Assembly (NCBI RefSeq): GCF_024362695.1 | Contig: NC_065406.1 | Span: 9,176,001 to 9,240,000, forward strand | Reading direction: 5' to 3' | Length of the DNA stretch: 64,000 bases | Source of the DNA: Pectinophora gossypiella | Taxonomy: Eukaryota > Arthropoda > Insecta > Lepidoptera > Gelechiidae | Part shown: one piece after another, positions 10,854-23,262 of the stretch | How positions within the stretch are numbered: position 1 is the stretch's first letter | Layout: each line of letters begins with the position of its first letter | Translations under genes and position numbers: made by a program | Notes under the pieces: model-generated | Seen by the model: only the letters and a program-made list of their open reading frames with translations | What the model was told of the DNA's origin: nothing | The model's database searches: none

Positions 10854-13129
10854 TGGGCAAAATGTTACTAGCCGTTTTTGCGCGAAATTCATAATTAATA
10901 AAGAAAAATATGTAATTTTCTATTATATACTTAAAGCGTTTTCGAGAAAATAAAATGTTTTAAGAGGCATAAAATCAATGATGATGATGATGAAGAGGCA
11001 TAAAATAAACGTTTATAATTTTTAAAATACTTATATTCGTAAACTGTCTAGTAGCCAATTCTCAGTGATCTATCTCACGCTGTCACCGTACGAGAACCAC
11101 CTAGCTACTGCACTAAAGAGTCAACTCGTGAGCACAATATTCCTAATTGCCTATACAATCTAGCCTTCACGTTGTTTTGGCCTGAACTGAAATTGCATTT
11201 TTCCGTGTTGGAACACCGGTACTGGCTCGGTACAAACGGAATGCATAACATAAAGGTGCCTACCACAGATAACAGTGTCCCTAATCCAGCCGGGTATCTC
11301 TGGAATCCACGACCCCCACTTGTTGAATTTGACCCAACGAAGGGCCGAAATTGGGTCATTTTATTACATTTTTCTGTAAACTTTACATTAAATATTTTAG
11401 AAACTGATTAAATGATACTTATATAAGAAATATTTTATCTTTAAATTAAATAAATGTACTTAAAATGCTATCCAACGGGGTAACGCTGCGAGTGTGATGG
11501 GTACATTCGGTCGAGAGGTGGTAAAAGGGAGCATTTTTATTGAGCCTGTACTTTTTTTTAGTTTTAATAGTTTCGTTTTAATTATTTATAATTGTTAAGT
11601 TTAAGAATATTTAATAATAATTGCATTTTTAGTTTATCATTAAAATAATTAAAAGATAAATATTCTAATTTATACTGTGTCGATATTAAAATTAAGCCTT
11701 ATTACGTTTTATAAAGTTATTTTAGGCGCCAAGGAGTTAAATGGTAGGAAATTAGGAAGTCTTCTCAGAGAGGAATTGCTCTCATAAATTGTAAAAGTAA
11801 ATATAGCTTCGAAGTTTAGAATGCTTTGTAATTTGTCATTTTTACTTTAATTAAGTGCAAACAGAGTAAAGTTAGATGGTACTTTAGTAAATTTAACTTT
11901 GTCACCTTTTTATATAAAGTTTTAATTGGGGAATATAGTTTTCTTTTTAAATTTGGAGAGACAAGATTATTCTCTTTGAGAGCTGATGTAGTTAGAATAT
12001 TTTTCATATACTTACACGTATATTTTTTGTCATCGTCATCATGTTGGTTTAGGTTGTTAATGTACGCATTAAAAAACTTATAAAGGCCCTCTGGTTACCG
12101 GTTTCTGTGGGGCACAAAGTATACTCCATCGCCCTGCACCATTACAAGTTGATGTGGGCAGACGATAAAACTCTCTATTATTTGTCAGATCCACACACTC
12201 TTCACTGGTATTATTGTAAAACTGCATGAGGTGTGTAATTTAAATAGACCGAGTAAGGTGAGTTTCATTTTCATTCACCATATCTATCTTAGGACTTATC
12301 ATCAACAGTGATTGCAAGTTGTCTTTGATTATGTACTTGTGTTTCTGCCCACCCCATTACGGTTTACAGGCGTGAGTTTATGTAAAAAATCTCCAGGGCC
12401 TTACAATAGTGCGTCTTGTCAGTGCGAAGGCCTTTGTGCTAGCTTATAAGCATATCAGCTTCTTTCTAGTCCGCAATCTCTTTAAGATAAGTGAGACCTA
12501 GATAAACTCGACGATAGTGAAATAAAATCCTTTTGGGATTCGGAATCGAGCGACAATTTTATCCTATCTAATCCATTGGTAGGTACGTTTATTATGGACT
12601 TATTTACTACCTATTTTACGTGCTTCCGAGAAGAATAAACCTAAAATTATAGGAATTGTGCGCAGAATAAAAACCTAAACCTGAATTAATACCTACTTAT
12701 TTATTAAAATATACAAAATCAAGCAACATTTTAAAAATAGATGAATCCATCCATCAGTTTGAATTATCTGCGCCAACGACGTACGGGATTTGAAAAAAGA
12801 TTCGTAATTTCCTGTTAGCTTCTCAAACAATTTGTATATGTCGAGTTTGAATGTGGAATGTAAGAAAACAATTTAAAAAACCTAAAGAAGTAACGGAAAA
12901 GTCTTCCAACCAGACAGTGTTATTGATGAGTTCAAAAGTTAACAATTTGTGATATTCTTTGTTGTTGTGTGGATTGTGAGGTTGATAATACTTTTTTAAC
13001 TTTTGTTGACTTCATCCGCTTCACCCTGGTGTTAGGATGATGTTAAGCATTGAAGATTGTTTACATCGCGTAGGTAGTTACTTTATACTGGACAGAAGTG
13101 GTTTTAGTTTTAGAATACTCATTGCTATA
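10854..13129. other. No gene recognised; small SINE tail fragments
   Basis: The stretch contains a (ATG)n-like run at 10977-10993, a SINE tail with CTGCCCACCCCATTACGG and TTTACAGGCGTGAGTTTATG at 12345-12385, and a poor minus-strand SINE-A tail at 12965-13050. The remainder is AT-rich and unassigned. The open frames at 11105-11411 on both strands overlap each other and carry no domain signature. Confidence 0.4.
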
Positions 13130-13464
13130 ACAGCCTCCGTGGTCTAGTGGTAAGAGCGTTAGGCTCACGATCTGGAGGTCCGGGTTCGATTCCCGATGGG
13201 GACATTGTCGAAATCACTTTGTGAGATTGTCCTTTGTTTGGTAAGGACTTTTCAGGCTTGAATCACCTGATTGTCCGAAAAAGTAAGTTGATTCCGTGCT
13301 TCGGAGGGCACGTTAAGCCGTTGGTCTCGGCTATTAGCCGTAAAAACACCTCCACCAACCCGCAGTGGAGCGGCGTGGTGGAGTATGCTCCATACCCTCT
13401 CCGGTTGATTGAGAGGAGGCCTGTGCCCAGCAGTGGGACGTATTTAGGCTATTTATGTTATGTT
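13130..13464 (+). repeat. SINE-B, full length, with target duplication
   Basis: The head CAGCCTCCGTGGTCTAGTGG and B-box GGTTCGATTCCCGATGGGGA lead into TGATTGTCCGAAAAAGTAAG, CTCCACCAACCCGCAGTGGA, GTGGAGTATGCTCCATACC and a tail GCCCAGCAGTGGGACGTATT. The 9-bp direct repeat ATTGCTATA flanks it (13121-13129 and 13465-13473). An open frame inside it is a by-product of the SINE sequence and is not a gene. Confidence 0.85.
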
Positions 13465-14099
13465 ATTGCTATATTTAAAATTTGTAACCATTGCAAAAGG
13501 GTAAAAAGATTTTACTACTCGTTTTCGCATAAAACCTATAAAAACAATTTAAGTAAATATTGAATGTGGAAATATAACCTCAGGAAAGAGCACACTTTCT
13601 TACACTATTTTAAATGAATTAAAAATCTTAAAAGTGCAGTTTAAACACTGTGAAGCGGAGAATGTCGGTGGCTACTCAAGTGGATTTCTTTTCATTATAA
13701 TAGTTTTTACAAGCGAAAACTCTCGTTTCGACGGAAGTTATTCGCCTAAAGCTTTAGTGGTTGAAAACTTGCTTTTGAAGATTTTTCGTAACAAAGTATA
13801 CGAACCATACTTATTGTTTTTTGACATGTCCTAAGTTATAATAGCTATAAGAGTATTCGACCTAAAGAACCAATTCTAACACATACTTTACATCATCTCA
13901 TCATCATCATCAATTTAAGAGCCACGCTCTTGTCGGTGTAGCATTACATCATCTAAAGTACAATAATTAAATACCAAGTAAGTAAGTTATAATATAACGT
14001 ATCTATCACAAGAGAATTTTATGCAATAAACGTCTAGTACAATTAGTGATTATATTTCAACATACATAAAATACAATAACGAATGAAAATGGAAATCCA
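13465..14099. other. Unassigned DNA with a short Repeat-2 end
   Basis: At 13895-13945 is CATCATCATCATCAATTTAA followed by GAGCCACGCTCTTGTCGGTG and TAGCATTAC, the detached end block of Repeat-2. The rest is AT-rich with nothing recognisable. Confidence 0.45.
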
Positions 14100-14147
14100 T
14101 TGTCTCTGCGTACCCCGGTGGGAAATAGGCGCGGGTTTATGTGTAAC
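14100..14147 (+). repeat. SINE-D-like 3' tail
   Basis: TGTCTCTGCGTACCCCGGTG followed by GGAAATAGGCGCGGGTTTAT matches the tail found at 3593, 12345 and 60119. Only the tail is present. Confidence 0.45.
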
Positions 14148-14624
14148 TTAAAACATGTCTAATTCACATAAAAAGTTTTAATTACAACATAATATTTAAG
14201 TACGACACATTACTACGGCCGTAGCTGGCTACGCGCTACGCCGTAGCAGTCTACGAGCATGACAAACTTTTCATGCATTTTCATCAAAATGCATTATTTT
14301 GCGTGGTTTCGTCCATATTGTAAAGTTGACAATGTGTCGCATGAATACAGATACCAACTAAATAGTACCATACGTGTATTTGAGTCGTTGAATAATGCTC
14401 TTTTGTATTCCTTTAACGTGCAGCTGAAATATGCTCGATTTATTTTTTGTTATCTCATTTGTGAATGGGAAACCAGATAATAGAATCCATATTCCATTGG
14501 AAAAGCATTGAATATTGACAAAACACTCTCAATCGTCTATTGTTATTGAATGTTTTTATTAGGTCACCGCAGCAGGTCATTTTTTATAACAATATATTTT
14601 TAATTACTTACTTATTTGTTTTCG

Positions 14625-14850
14625 AATTTATGTTTGGACCATAAATGATTATCAGGTGCTTAGCGGTGAAGTAAAACGTCTTGAGGAAACTCACATTCTC
14701 GAGAAATGCGTTTCGATGGTATGTGACCTAACCTGTTTTGGGCTGGTTTTCCCTTCGCGCGTTGGAAGATCAGCAGTCGTTTTTGAAGAGTAAGCGGACC
14801 CTGTAAAATCGGGATAACGCTGGGGAGATGATAATGATGATGGTTGAATT
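14625..14850 (+). repeat. SINE-C, 5' truncated
   Basis: It begins at GAATTTATGTTTGGACCATA, runs through CTCACATTCTCGAGAAATGC, GTATGTGACCTAACCTGTTT and GGGCTGGTTTTCCCTTCGCG to AAGCGGACCCTGTAAAATCG and GGGATAACGCTGGGGAGATG with an (ATG)n-like tail. The tRNA-like head is absent. Confidence 0.75.
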
Positions 14851-15712
14851 CTGCAGGTTATCGGTTAATTTTTGAATTCTGTTTTTCAGTAAGAATTCCG
14901 ATATTATAAAATAATATTGAGGTATTATCTGTATAGTAAAATGTATTAAATGTTTGTCAAATCTAATCAAATAAAAATTCCTGTTTTATTAATCTGAACA
15001 AATTTTAATGATATTTTAAATTAGAATTAATATAATGAAAATATAATTAAATTGTCTTTATTAATGAAATATGCTAACTTCACAGAAGATATTTTCGAAT
15101 AGGTACTTTACAAAACACGTGTATGAGTAAGCGTAAGATAAATAAAATAAAACATTTAACTGTCGTTAAAGAGCGTTATGGTTACGTGCTCATCGCTTCA
15201 CTGCGTGAGCTTAGCCTCACCGAATGTTTTAATGCGTTTTGTTAATATACTCGTAAATGAAACTCGCCAAATCGCTCAATCCTTGCACAAGGCAGCAGTT
15301 CTCAATTTTCTCTTCACCTTTCAGTTTCCTGAGCCACAAAGCAATCTCTAGTATTGCAACGTTCCGATTCCGATTACCAGCACAAAGTGGCTCGAGCCAA
15401 CCGGAAACCGCGGCGCGGCTCATAAGCATTTTTATTTATATTTTGAAATAGGTATTTCTGTTTTCACTAATACAGTTTGGGTCGACCATATTATTCCTAT
15501 AACCTACTCGTATTCTATGTAATGTTAGCTTATTCCTTTTTTATCGCTCTCGTAGGCCCATTTGTATGTAGGTTTATATATATATAAATCAATCATGGTG
15601 TTTGTGAGACAGGATTCGAGGTTTGGTTAATTAAATAACTAGACAAGTGATTTAATTTACTCCTTTTAAATTCACGCTCCAGCGGCATACTTGACCTGAC
15701 AAATGGGAAGTT

Positions 15713-16052
15713 ACATAAATAACATAAATAGCCTATATACGTCCCACTGCTGGGCACAGGCCTCCCCTCAATCAACCGGAGGGGGTATGGAGCATACTCC
15801 ACCACGCTGCTCCACTGCGGGTTGGTGGAGGTGTTTTTACGGCTAATAGCCGGGACCAACGGCTTAACGTGCCCTCCGAAGCACGGAATCATATTACTTT
15901 TTCGGACAATCAGGTGATTCAAGCCTGAAAAGTCCTTACCAAACAAAGGACAGTCTCATAAAGTGATTTCGACAATGTCCCCATCGGGAATCGAACCCGG
16001 ACCTCCAGATCGTGAGCCTATCGCTCTAACCACTAGACCACGGAGGCTGTCA
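15713..16052 (-). repeat. SINE-B, full length, with target duplication
   Basis: The minus strand begins AGCCTCCGTGGTCTAGTGGT with B-box GGTTCGATTCCCGATGGGGA and ends GCCCAGCAGTGGGACGTATA. It is flanked by AAATGGGAAGTT on both sides (15701-15712 and 16053-16064). It is very similar to the plus-strand copy at 13130-13464, so the two form an inverted pair about 2.2 kb apart. Confidence 0.88.
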
Positions 16053-16512
16053 AAATGGGAAGTTTATAAAATGAAAAATATACGATTCAAAATCGTGTGT
16101 CAGAGTATTCACATAGGGACAAAATCTTTACCTTGATCTTTCATAGGCAATTTACTTTCCGCAATTAAACACGACGATATAGACGAAGTCAAGAGTATTT
16201 TTGTAGTAGGTACCTATTGTAGTACCCTTCTGTCGGCTAACTTCAGGATTCGTTATAAAAATGTGTCGAACAACTGTAGACAAGTTTAGCCTTCAGCGAT
16301 TTGTCAAGTGCAGGTACACCAGTGACACTGACACGGGACATCCGCGTCGACTAAAGATACGAGCTGCGTTGAGAGACCCTTCTATTTTGTATCGGCAAAT
16401 TGAAATGTCACAGTCGCAACCCTCAATAATGTTACCAAACCGCTGCGCTGTAGATGAATGAATAAAATGTGGTGTGTGGGTCCTAAATTTCTTAGATGCT
16501 TTTCCTTTCTTG

Positions 16513-16859
16513 GAGCCGTGGTAACCTAGTTGGAACAATGCTTGACTCTCATTATGAGGTCGCCGGTTCGAAACCCAGCACGGACCTAAACCAATGACTT
16601 TTAGAATTTGTTTTAAAATTCATGTTTGGATTATAAATGATCATCACGTGCTCAGCGGCGAAGGAAAACATCGCGGGGAAACCCACATATCCAAAAAAAC
16701 GTTCCGGAGGTATGTGACCTAATTTGTATTGGGCTGGTTTTCTCTTCGCGAGTTTGAAGGTCAGAGAGGCAGTCGCTTCTGTAAAAAACCGGACCTGTCA
16801 AACCGTCAGGTTAAGTAAACGGACCCCGTGAGAAACGGGATAACGCTAGGAGGGTGGTG
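16513..16859 (+). repeat. SINE-C, full length
   Basis: The head GAGCCGTGGTAACCTAGTTG and the B-box GGTCGCCGGTTCGAAACCCA are tRNA-like. The body includes CATGTTTGGATTATAAATGA, TCACGTGCTCAGCGGCGAAG, GGAGGTATGTGACCTAATTT, GCAGTCGCTTCTGTAAAAAA and CGGACCCCGTGAGAAACGGG, ending ATAACGCTAGGAGGGTGGTG. This is the best SINE-C reference in the window. Confidence 0.82.
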
Positions 16860-16902
16860 TTTTTTCTTTTCTTGCTTTAGTGTTACTTAGTATGTTTTTG
16901 AC

Positions 16903-16965
16903 CCTTGCCTTGGAGGAGGCCTAAGACCAGCAGTGGACGATTTCCGTCTGATGATGATAATGTTT
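16903..16965 (+). repeat. SINE tail of the GGCC..CAGCAGTGG type
   Basis: TTGGAGGAGGCCTAAGACCA followed by GCAGTGGACGATTTCCGTCT and GATGATGATAATG matches the tail class of SINE-B (GGAGGCCTGTGCCCAGCAGTGG) but has a (GATGAT)n end, a related subtype. Confidence 0.5.
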
Positions 16966-17040
16966 CTGACCCAAGAAATATCTAAGGCATTTAATACGCT
17001 AACCTATAACCGTACATTTTATAAGAAAGTTACATATTGA

Positions 17041-17120
17041 CGATCAAATCAAATGTACTTTATTTCACACACACAAAACATACAAATATTTATAAAACAA
17101 TCAGCAACAATACAAATGGG
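17041..17120 (-). repeat. Retroelement 3' end (minus strand)
   Basis: The minus strand reads TTTGTGTGTGTGAAATAAAG followed by TACATTTGATTTGATTTGAT, an AATAAA signal and a short A/T-rich repeated tail as seen in non-LTR 3' ends. The upstream portion is not identifiable. Confidence 0.4.
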
Positions 17121-17379
17121 CGATGATTTGCGATTTTACGGCCTTATTATCTAATCAAGTGTACTTGTACCAGCGCAACTACTTGTTCACTATAATACAC
17201 TCACGCGCAGATGACTCCTGCATGATGATGATGATGATCTAATCAAAAATTTAAGCAGTTTATTTTTGTTCACGTTTTTATACTCGATCAGAGTGTTTGA
17301 TTTCCGTGCGTATCAGGCCAAAATAGAAAACAAATTACCTGACAAGGAGAAAATTATCGTTTTTTTTATCGGACGGGAC

Positions 17380-17512
17380 TTGAAAGCGCATCTCTTATCA
17401 AGCCTTGACGAGCGTGTTAACCATTACACCACCGGGTCATCCTCCTGTCATGCGAAATTCTTTCGATCTATGTATGTATCGTCATTAAGCCGTCGCCTAA
17501 GCCTAAGCGACG
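17380..17512 (-). repeat. SINE-E copy
   Basis: The minus strand contains TCGTCGCTTAGGCTTAGGCG, GACGGCTTAATGACGATACA, TGACCCGGTGGTGTAATGGT, TAACACGCTCGTCAAGGCTT and TTTCAAGTCCCGTCC. The same blocks in the same order occur at 58022-58180 on the plus strand. GGTGGTGTAATGGTTAAC and TTCAAGTCCCG resemble an A box and B box, so a tRNA-derived SINE is likely. Confidence 0.6.
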
Positions 17513-20490
17513 ATGAATGCTACAAAAAACAAAAGTCATCAAATTACCTATTTAAAATAGTCTAGAATTAACTGAAACAACACTCGTTCTAGAACATGCT
17601 ACGTTGTATTCAGCAGTGAGGCATGTGGAGACTGTTTCAGACATTGATACATCACTCTAGTACGATAAGGTATTTGATGTATCTACTAATGTGGTTGGCA
17701 ATTAACACCTTACGTGTACTTGTGAGATCGCTTAGAATCTTGTCAGATATTGATTCAATAGGATCATGTTAGAGTGCAAATTGAATTGGGTGTTATGTTA
17801 CTCTTGTTATGTGAAGGAGAGTTTTGATTATTATACATGTAAAATTTGTGTAAGCTTTTTATTCATGAGAGACTTTCGAGGCACTTGACATTATGCGTGC
17901 ATGGCTCATGTAACGACTACTAACATATTTATTTAACAGTTTACTGTACTTACACAGAACATGATATAAAGATAATTCGACCAACACATGACAGACAATT
18001 ATTATTATACATATATTTCTAGTAGAAATCTCTTCCAGCAGACCGGGAAGAGACAATTTTAAAACTTAGAAACATAGAGACAGGGTTACCAACGATATCG
18101 CCTACGTGTATTATCCTAGTGTCGATGTTAAGAGGCTTAGATTATTATGATAACACGCGTAACCTTTATAATCATAAGCCTCTACCTTTATTAATATACG
18201 TACATACACCCACCCTCGTACCTCGTACCTTTCCTCGTGCATCGGAGGACGCGCGTCCCATTACTCCACAAATGTCTAAAAATACACAAACTGTATACGT
18301 ACACAAGTCAAAAACAATAATGTTTCTGACACTTAAGGCCGTAAAGGGCTGGAAGTAATCCGAGAATATTTATAAACGATAAAACTAACAACATTATAGC
18401 TCCATGATGACTCTTCTACTAAAATTACATAGATCATGTGCTATTATAAACGACAACTTAGCCAGCGGTTCTCAATTACTTTTTCCGTGTCCACCACTCA
18501 AAGAAAGAGTTCTAACTTATGAACTCCTTAAATAAATAGCATTCGCTGCGTCTATTGGTCGATATAGTCTACGACTACGCGGTGCGGTTGCTGTGCTGCG
18601 AGGGCTGGCTAAAAAGCACTAGAACAATTTTTCGCATCGTAAGCGCTGTCAGAATTTTGTATGAATTATAATTACACAAAACAGATAAAGGTAGATTTTA
18701 GGTTTATTTATTTTGAAACATTCGATACGAAACGCGTTCGATTCGAAAGAATCCAGATATGCTTTCTAGTTTAACCCGAAATTGTGAAAGTCTAAAGATT
18801 TGAAAACATTGCCGGTTTGTGTGTGTGAGAGAGAGAGAGAGAAAAAAAACAGGCGTTAGAAATTCATTTTTCTGGTGATGAAAAGATATTGAAAATATAT
18901 ATGAAAAGAGACTGTCTGTCTAAATAATACTATTATTATCGCGTTTGCTATAAATAACGACATTCTATTTTAGGTCAAGACTTTCTGATCTGGCAGTAAA
19001 GTTAGTATCCTGCCTATGTGTTAGAAAAATAATTTTCGTCTGTAAAAAAATGCGAATCTAAATCATCAAAATCGGTCCACCGGTTTATAAGAGAAGATAC
19101 TTACAGAATAATTATTTTACAAAAAATATATAGACGTAAGTAAGTATATTTTAAATTATTAAAATTAATTATTAAATTTATCAAGCGCGTTCACACACTG
19201 CTAGGATTAAACGCAGGATGATGGATCATAACAATTATATCTGCGAAATTAAACACTCCAGGTGTGTTTTTGCTGGCCCGCTGTTTGTTCACGAGTCGAG
19301 TTTACCCTAAACGAGTATATATTTTTTTTAAACATACTATTTTCATGATCATTTTAACAAGTTCAGCTTTTTATTATAGTGTCTTGGTAATTCTGAGCTT
19401 GAATCAGTCGTCCAGAGTATCCTCATGGTAATTAAAGCAGGATTTTTCTGTCAATTTCTGTATGACGTGTCCCATGGCTAGTATCAATGCATTTGCAATT
19501 CAATCAATTCCATTCAAAACACTTTATTGCACATAAAATACAATTACAAAATGACAGCAGAATTAAGCAATTTCTTCCAGGCGACCTTAGGGTGAAATGA
19601 ATTGATATACACTGCAAAAAAATACTTAATACTTGTAAAATGAAAAACTAGGTGTGAACTTCCTACACCTATGACACAATCTTAGATAATATCTAAAAGT
19701 GTGATCTAAGCGCACCTCGCCGCTGACGTCATACAGGCCATTATTTCTTTCCACGACAAGCCATTTACAGTCACAAACTTTGACAACGCAAACACCATTC
19801 TTGTAAGCTCAAACGATCGCAGACTTAAGGGATCAGCCGTCGAGTCGCTTGATAAATCTGCTCCTTGACGCGAACATCATAATTTATGACATCACGTCTT
19901 TTGTACAAGCGAAATGTCATGGCAGACAAGTTTCCTTTGGATTACCTGTTTTTTGGATGTAAAATTTGCATGTTTTTACGGCATATTCCAGAGATGTTTT
20001 TAAGTTTGTCTCCGGTTATATAGTAGGTATATACCTATTTGCATAGTGTAAAACAGTAACTTTGTGTGTTTGAGTAAAGAAATACTTGCAGCAGTTCAGT
20101 AAATAGTTCCTCTTCCGGCAGCATAATTTCTTTAAGAAACAGTTGCTCACGCAAAAGATAAAAGATATTCAAATCCAAACATTCTTTCTGAGCACGCAGT
20201 ATGATTCCGTAGTGTTAAGTCCACACAATTTGCGTTATTTCTCTGAGAAATGTGGAGCTCAAAGCCAATCGTGAAAGAATATTTTAGAGAGCACCGATTA
20301 TGCTTTGAGAAATGCACAAAGAATAAGTCCGGTCGGGCTGGCGACAAATTGCTCGTATAAAACACAAAAGAGATCGAATATAAATGTTTCCCGCCCTTAT
20401 TCTGAGTGGGATGGAGGAGTTGTGTAGTAAGTAAGTACTAAGTATGTTTTAGTACAATTTTCTTACTTCTTCATCTATTTTGTGCGTTTT
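17513..20490. other. No gene; simple repeats and retroelement ends
   Basis: It contains (GA)n at 18826-18844; CAGCGGTTCTCAATTACTTT at 18472, which resembles a hAT-type terminal repeat but has no partner nearby; a minus-strand LINE-like 3' end at 19500-19610 (CATTCAAAACACTTTATTGC, TTCTTCCAGGCGACCTTAGG); and GAATCTAAATCATCAAAATC with GGTCCACCGGTTTATAAG at 19052-19092, a motif seen in many insect transposons. The rest is unassigned. Confidence 0.4.
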
Positions 20491-20727
20491 GAGGTGGACG
20501 ACCATAATGAGCAACCTCAGCAACCCAGCACGCAAGCGGCGCAAGGGTATTATTGAACCGCCAAAAGCCCTAGACATGGCTCATGTGACGACTACGTACT
20601 TACAACAATAAGTAGTAACTGGGATCAACGGCTTAACGGACCTTCTGCAGCACTTATTACGAAGTGGGATTCGTACCCGGTACCTCCGGATTGTGAGCCT
20701 AACGATAAACCACTAGTCTTTCGAAGC
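20491..20727 (-). repeat. SINE-A, diverged
   Basis: GGTGGACGACCATAATGAGC, GGGTATTATTGAACCGCCAA, CTCATGTGACGACTACGTAC, AACTGGGATCAACGGCTTAA and CGGTACCTCCGGATTGTGAG follow the reverse-complement order of SINE-A. Many substitutions mark it as an old copy. The block CACGGATCATCTTACTTT is missing. Confidence 0.65.
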
Positions 20728-22364
20728 CGTTATGTTCTAGATGCTATAACAATATAAAAAATATACGTTGGCTAGTAAATAAATTAATTCAAATATTGAA
20801 TCAATTACATAAATTATAGAAACACAAATAAAGTTATGTGTCATTTGTACAAGCAAGTGTCTGACCTTTTGAAAACTAATTATATATAGTAGACTATTAC
20901 TTAATTCTAAAATCAAACATAAGTCAAATAATATCCATCCATATTGTTTGACTTTTCGAAGCTCAGCTGTTCATATGGATCGTGTGTCGTTTTAGTCCTC
21001 TATTGAGGGCCAATGGGCTATGAAACGTCGAAATGTCAAATGGTATTATAATTCATTCAAGTGTCGAAAAGCATTCATTTGAAAAATTATATCGCACTTT
21101 GCTTTTTTGAAAGAATGACATTTGACATTTTATACAAAACTTTTCTTTATAAATGCCTAATTCCTGTATTAGACTCCGATTTATCAAAGATATGAACAAT
21201 CCAATATAAATACATTTTCTTTCAAATAAATTATCTTTTAATATTAACAAAAGTACTGTATATCAGCTTGTAGACATGTGTTTTGCTGTCCAACGTTGCC
21301 GTAAGCATTATGACGTCGAGCAACAAGTTGTTTGTCGTACAATAACAGGCTCTAACCCTCGGTCAATCGGTTTATTATACAAATGAGAGCCGTGTGGTAA
21401 CATAATCATGTTTTAAACACACATTATGCCCGTACAGTGATACTATTTGGCGATAATCTGTACTTTTACCCTCTTTTCATACGAGTTACTATAAAATTTG
21501 CATGCAAACTGCTTCGCTGCCACCCCTGTTTGAACGTATATTTATTATAGACACGTGCTTTAGTTTTAAGGGTTTGTGACGTCAATTGGTAGGTACCCGA
21601 AAGTTAAGTCTCTTTAATACTATATTAGAATAAAATAGAACAGAAATATTACTGGCGGACCTCGCACTAGGGAAACCCTGTATCGCGGAGGTCCTGAATA
21701 TTTGTTATTACCAAATACTTTATAGAAATATTTTTTTTATGTAGCTGGCTATCAGAGTAACGACAGATATTTGTAGATGTAAGTACATAACATTATAGGT
21801 TGCATTTTAAATACATATGCATTTATTTCTCATTTTCATTTATATGCACTCACGCGTTGTTCGACATGGAAAGCAACTTAATTATTTACGCGAGTGCCTC
21901 AAACAAAATGTTTTCCTTATATTTTTAGATTCCAACATACAAAAAGCTGTCACAAAGATTTTTATTTGCTTATTTGCATTATTACGACGTGAAAGAATAT
22001 TAAATTAATTTTGAACATATCTGTAAGAATAAAAGTCGAAATCCGCCCAAAACCGGAATAAGGATAATGAGAATATATTTCTTTTATCTTTGACTCGTAA
22101 GGTATTTACATGTATTATATTATTAGAATATTTAGTGTTATTATTAGTATATACATGTACTCCATATATCTACTTTGTACTTTAACTACAGTATAAATGG
22201 CAGGGTATTTTATTGTTATATGTACCAACATGTTTTTCTGTATTTTTTTTGCAAAAAATTTGGGTGTATATTTTGACCCAATAAATATATTTTTTTTATT
22301 GAAAACATTTTTTAGTTGATGATGATGCACATATGCATCTGGCTGAAATAGTTGTGTTCCACGG
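20728..22364. other. No recognisable feature
   Basis: AT-rich DNA. A small inverted pairing is visible at 21645-21705 (GGCGGACCTCGCACTAGGG with GCGGAGGTCC), probably part of an unidentified repeat. None of the open frames shows a domain or codon bias that would support a gene. Confidence 0.4.
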
Positions 22365-22540
22365 CGGAGGCGGCGGTATAACACACCGATTGCGTAACAC
22401 GAACTCGGCCACACATGTATTTGTTTGTCTGTCTGTCTGTCTGTCTGTCTGGCTGTCTGTTTGTTACCTTTTCACACCTAAACCGTGGACCGATTTCGAT
22501 GAAATTCGAGAGTTGCACAAGTTTTCCGCTGGAATTAATT
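22365..22540 (+). repeat. Repeat with (TCTG)n microsatellite
   Basis: A tetranucleotide run (TGTC/TCTG)n with one interruption (GGCTG) lies at about 22421-22462. It is followed by TTTGTTACCTTTTCACACCT, AAACCGTGGACCGATTTCGA and TGAAATTCG. Motifs of the AAACCG..GACCGATTT type next to such runs occur in many copies of insect transposons, so the microsatellite probably arose within one. Open frames here reflect the repeat. Confidence 0.5.
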
Positions 22541-23036
22541 AACTGGAACCGGTTTTATTTTATTACTTTTTTAGTAAACTCACTCTATCTTGTTAACTTT
22601 TTAATAATTTGATCTCTATCTTATGTACTTGGAAAAGCGAAACTCTTAACACAGGTATTTTTTTTACTTAAAAGGGGTCCCAAAGACATTTTTTGTCTAT
22701 TAACTGGAATGGTTATTGAGAATACGTAGTGCCTACTCCACCATGCTGCTCCAACTGCGGGTCCAATACAAAGGAACCCAATAAACTAACCCACTAAACC
22801 GATATCCATGATGGTCTTACCGGTCGGACGTTGTTTTGCTATTTAATATGCAACTATGCTAAGCCCCCCTAAGATAATGACGTTGGACGGGAAACTTGCG
22901 AACTTAATCCTCTTACATCCTTATTTAACCACATTCGTACCAAAACAAACATACAAACTAGCCCTTGGGTCACGTACATACCATAAACAAGTTATGTTGG
23001 TATCTGTGATAGTAGGTACTTGTGGCCATGCTTTTT

Positions 23037-23093
23037 TTTGACGTGACTTATTGTAAATTTGCCGCAGATGGCATTAACTACTTAGCCGGACAG
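23037..23093 (+). repeat. Repeat-1 start, joined to SINE-C
   Basis: TTTGACGTGACTTATTGTAA, ATTTGCCGCAGATGGCATTA, ACTACTTAGCCGGACAG is the 5' end of Repeat-1. It breaks off where a minus-strand SINE-C begins. The two elements share no sequence at the junction, so one is truncated by the other. Confidence 0.6.
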
Positions 23094-23262
23094 TGCATTT
23101 CTCGGGAATGTGGGTTTCCTCACGATGTTTTCCTTTACCGCTAAGCACGTCATAATCATTTATGATCCAAACATGAATTCGAAAACAAATTCAAAATTAG
23201 GCCTGTGCTGAATTCGAACCTGCGACCTCGAAGAGGCAAGCACTACCACGGCTCCCACACTA
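23094..23262 (-). repeat. SINE-C 5' half
   Basis: The minus strand starts GGGAGCCGTGGTAGTGCTTG, carries the B-box-like GGTCGCAGGTTCGAATTCAG, then CATGTTTGGATCATAAATGA, GTAAAGGAAAACATCGTGAG and CCCACATTCCCGAGAAATGC, and stops. Heads without tails are unusual for target-primed insertions and suggest a later deletion or the junction with Repeat-1. Confidence 0.65.

Noticed and set aside
13131..13205. tRNA gene-like sequences (here and in all SINE-A/B/C/E heads)
   Set aside because: A and B box motifs are present, but acceptor stems do not pair, the same heads are followed by fixed SINE bodies, and several are flanked by target duplications. They are SINE promoters, not tRNA genes.
13234..13563. 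109-codon frame (and the similar 15593-15946 minus frame)
   Set aside because: Both lie within SINE-B copies and share the same translated sequence because the SINE is repeated. There is no protein family behind them.
18472..18495. hAT-like terminal sequence CAGCGGTTCTCAATTACTTT
   Set aside because: No inverted partner or 8-bp duplication was found within the surrounding 2 kb, so an element could not be delimited.
22312..22612. Overlapping frames rich in VCLSVCLSV or RQTDRQTD
   Set aside because: These are translations of the (TCTG)n microsatellite on both strands.
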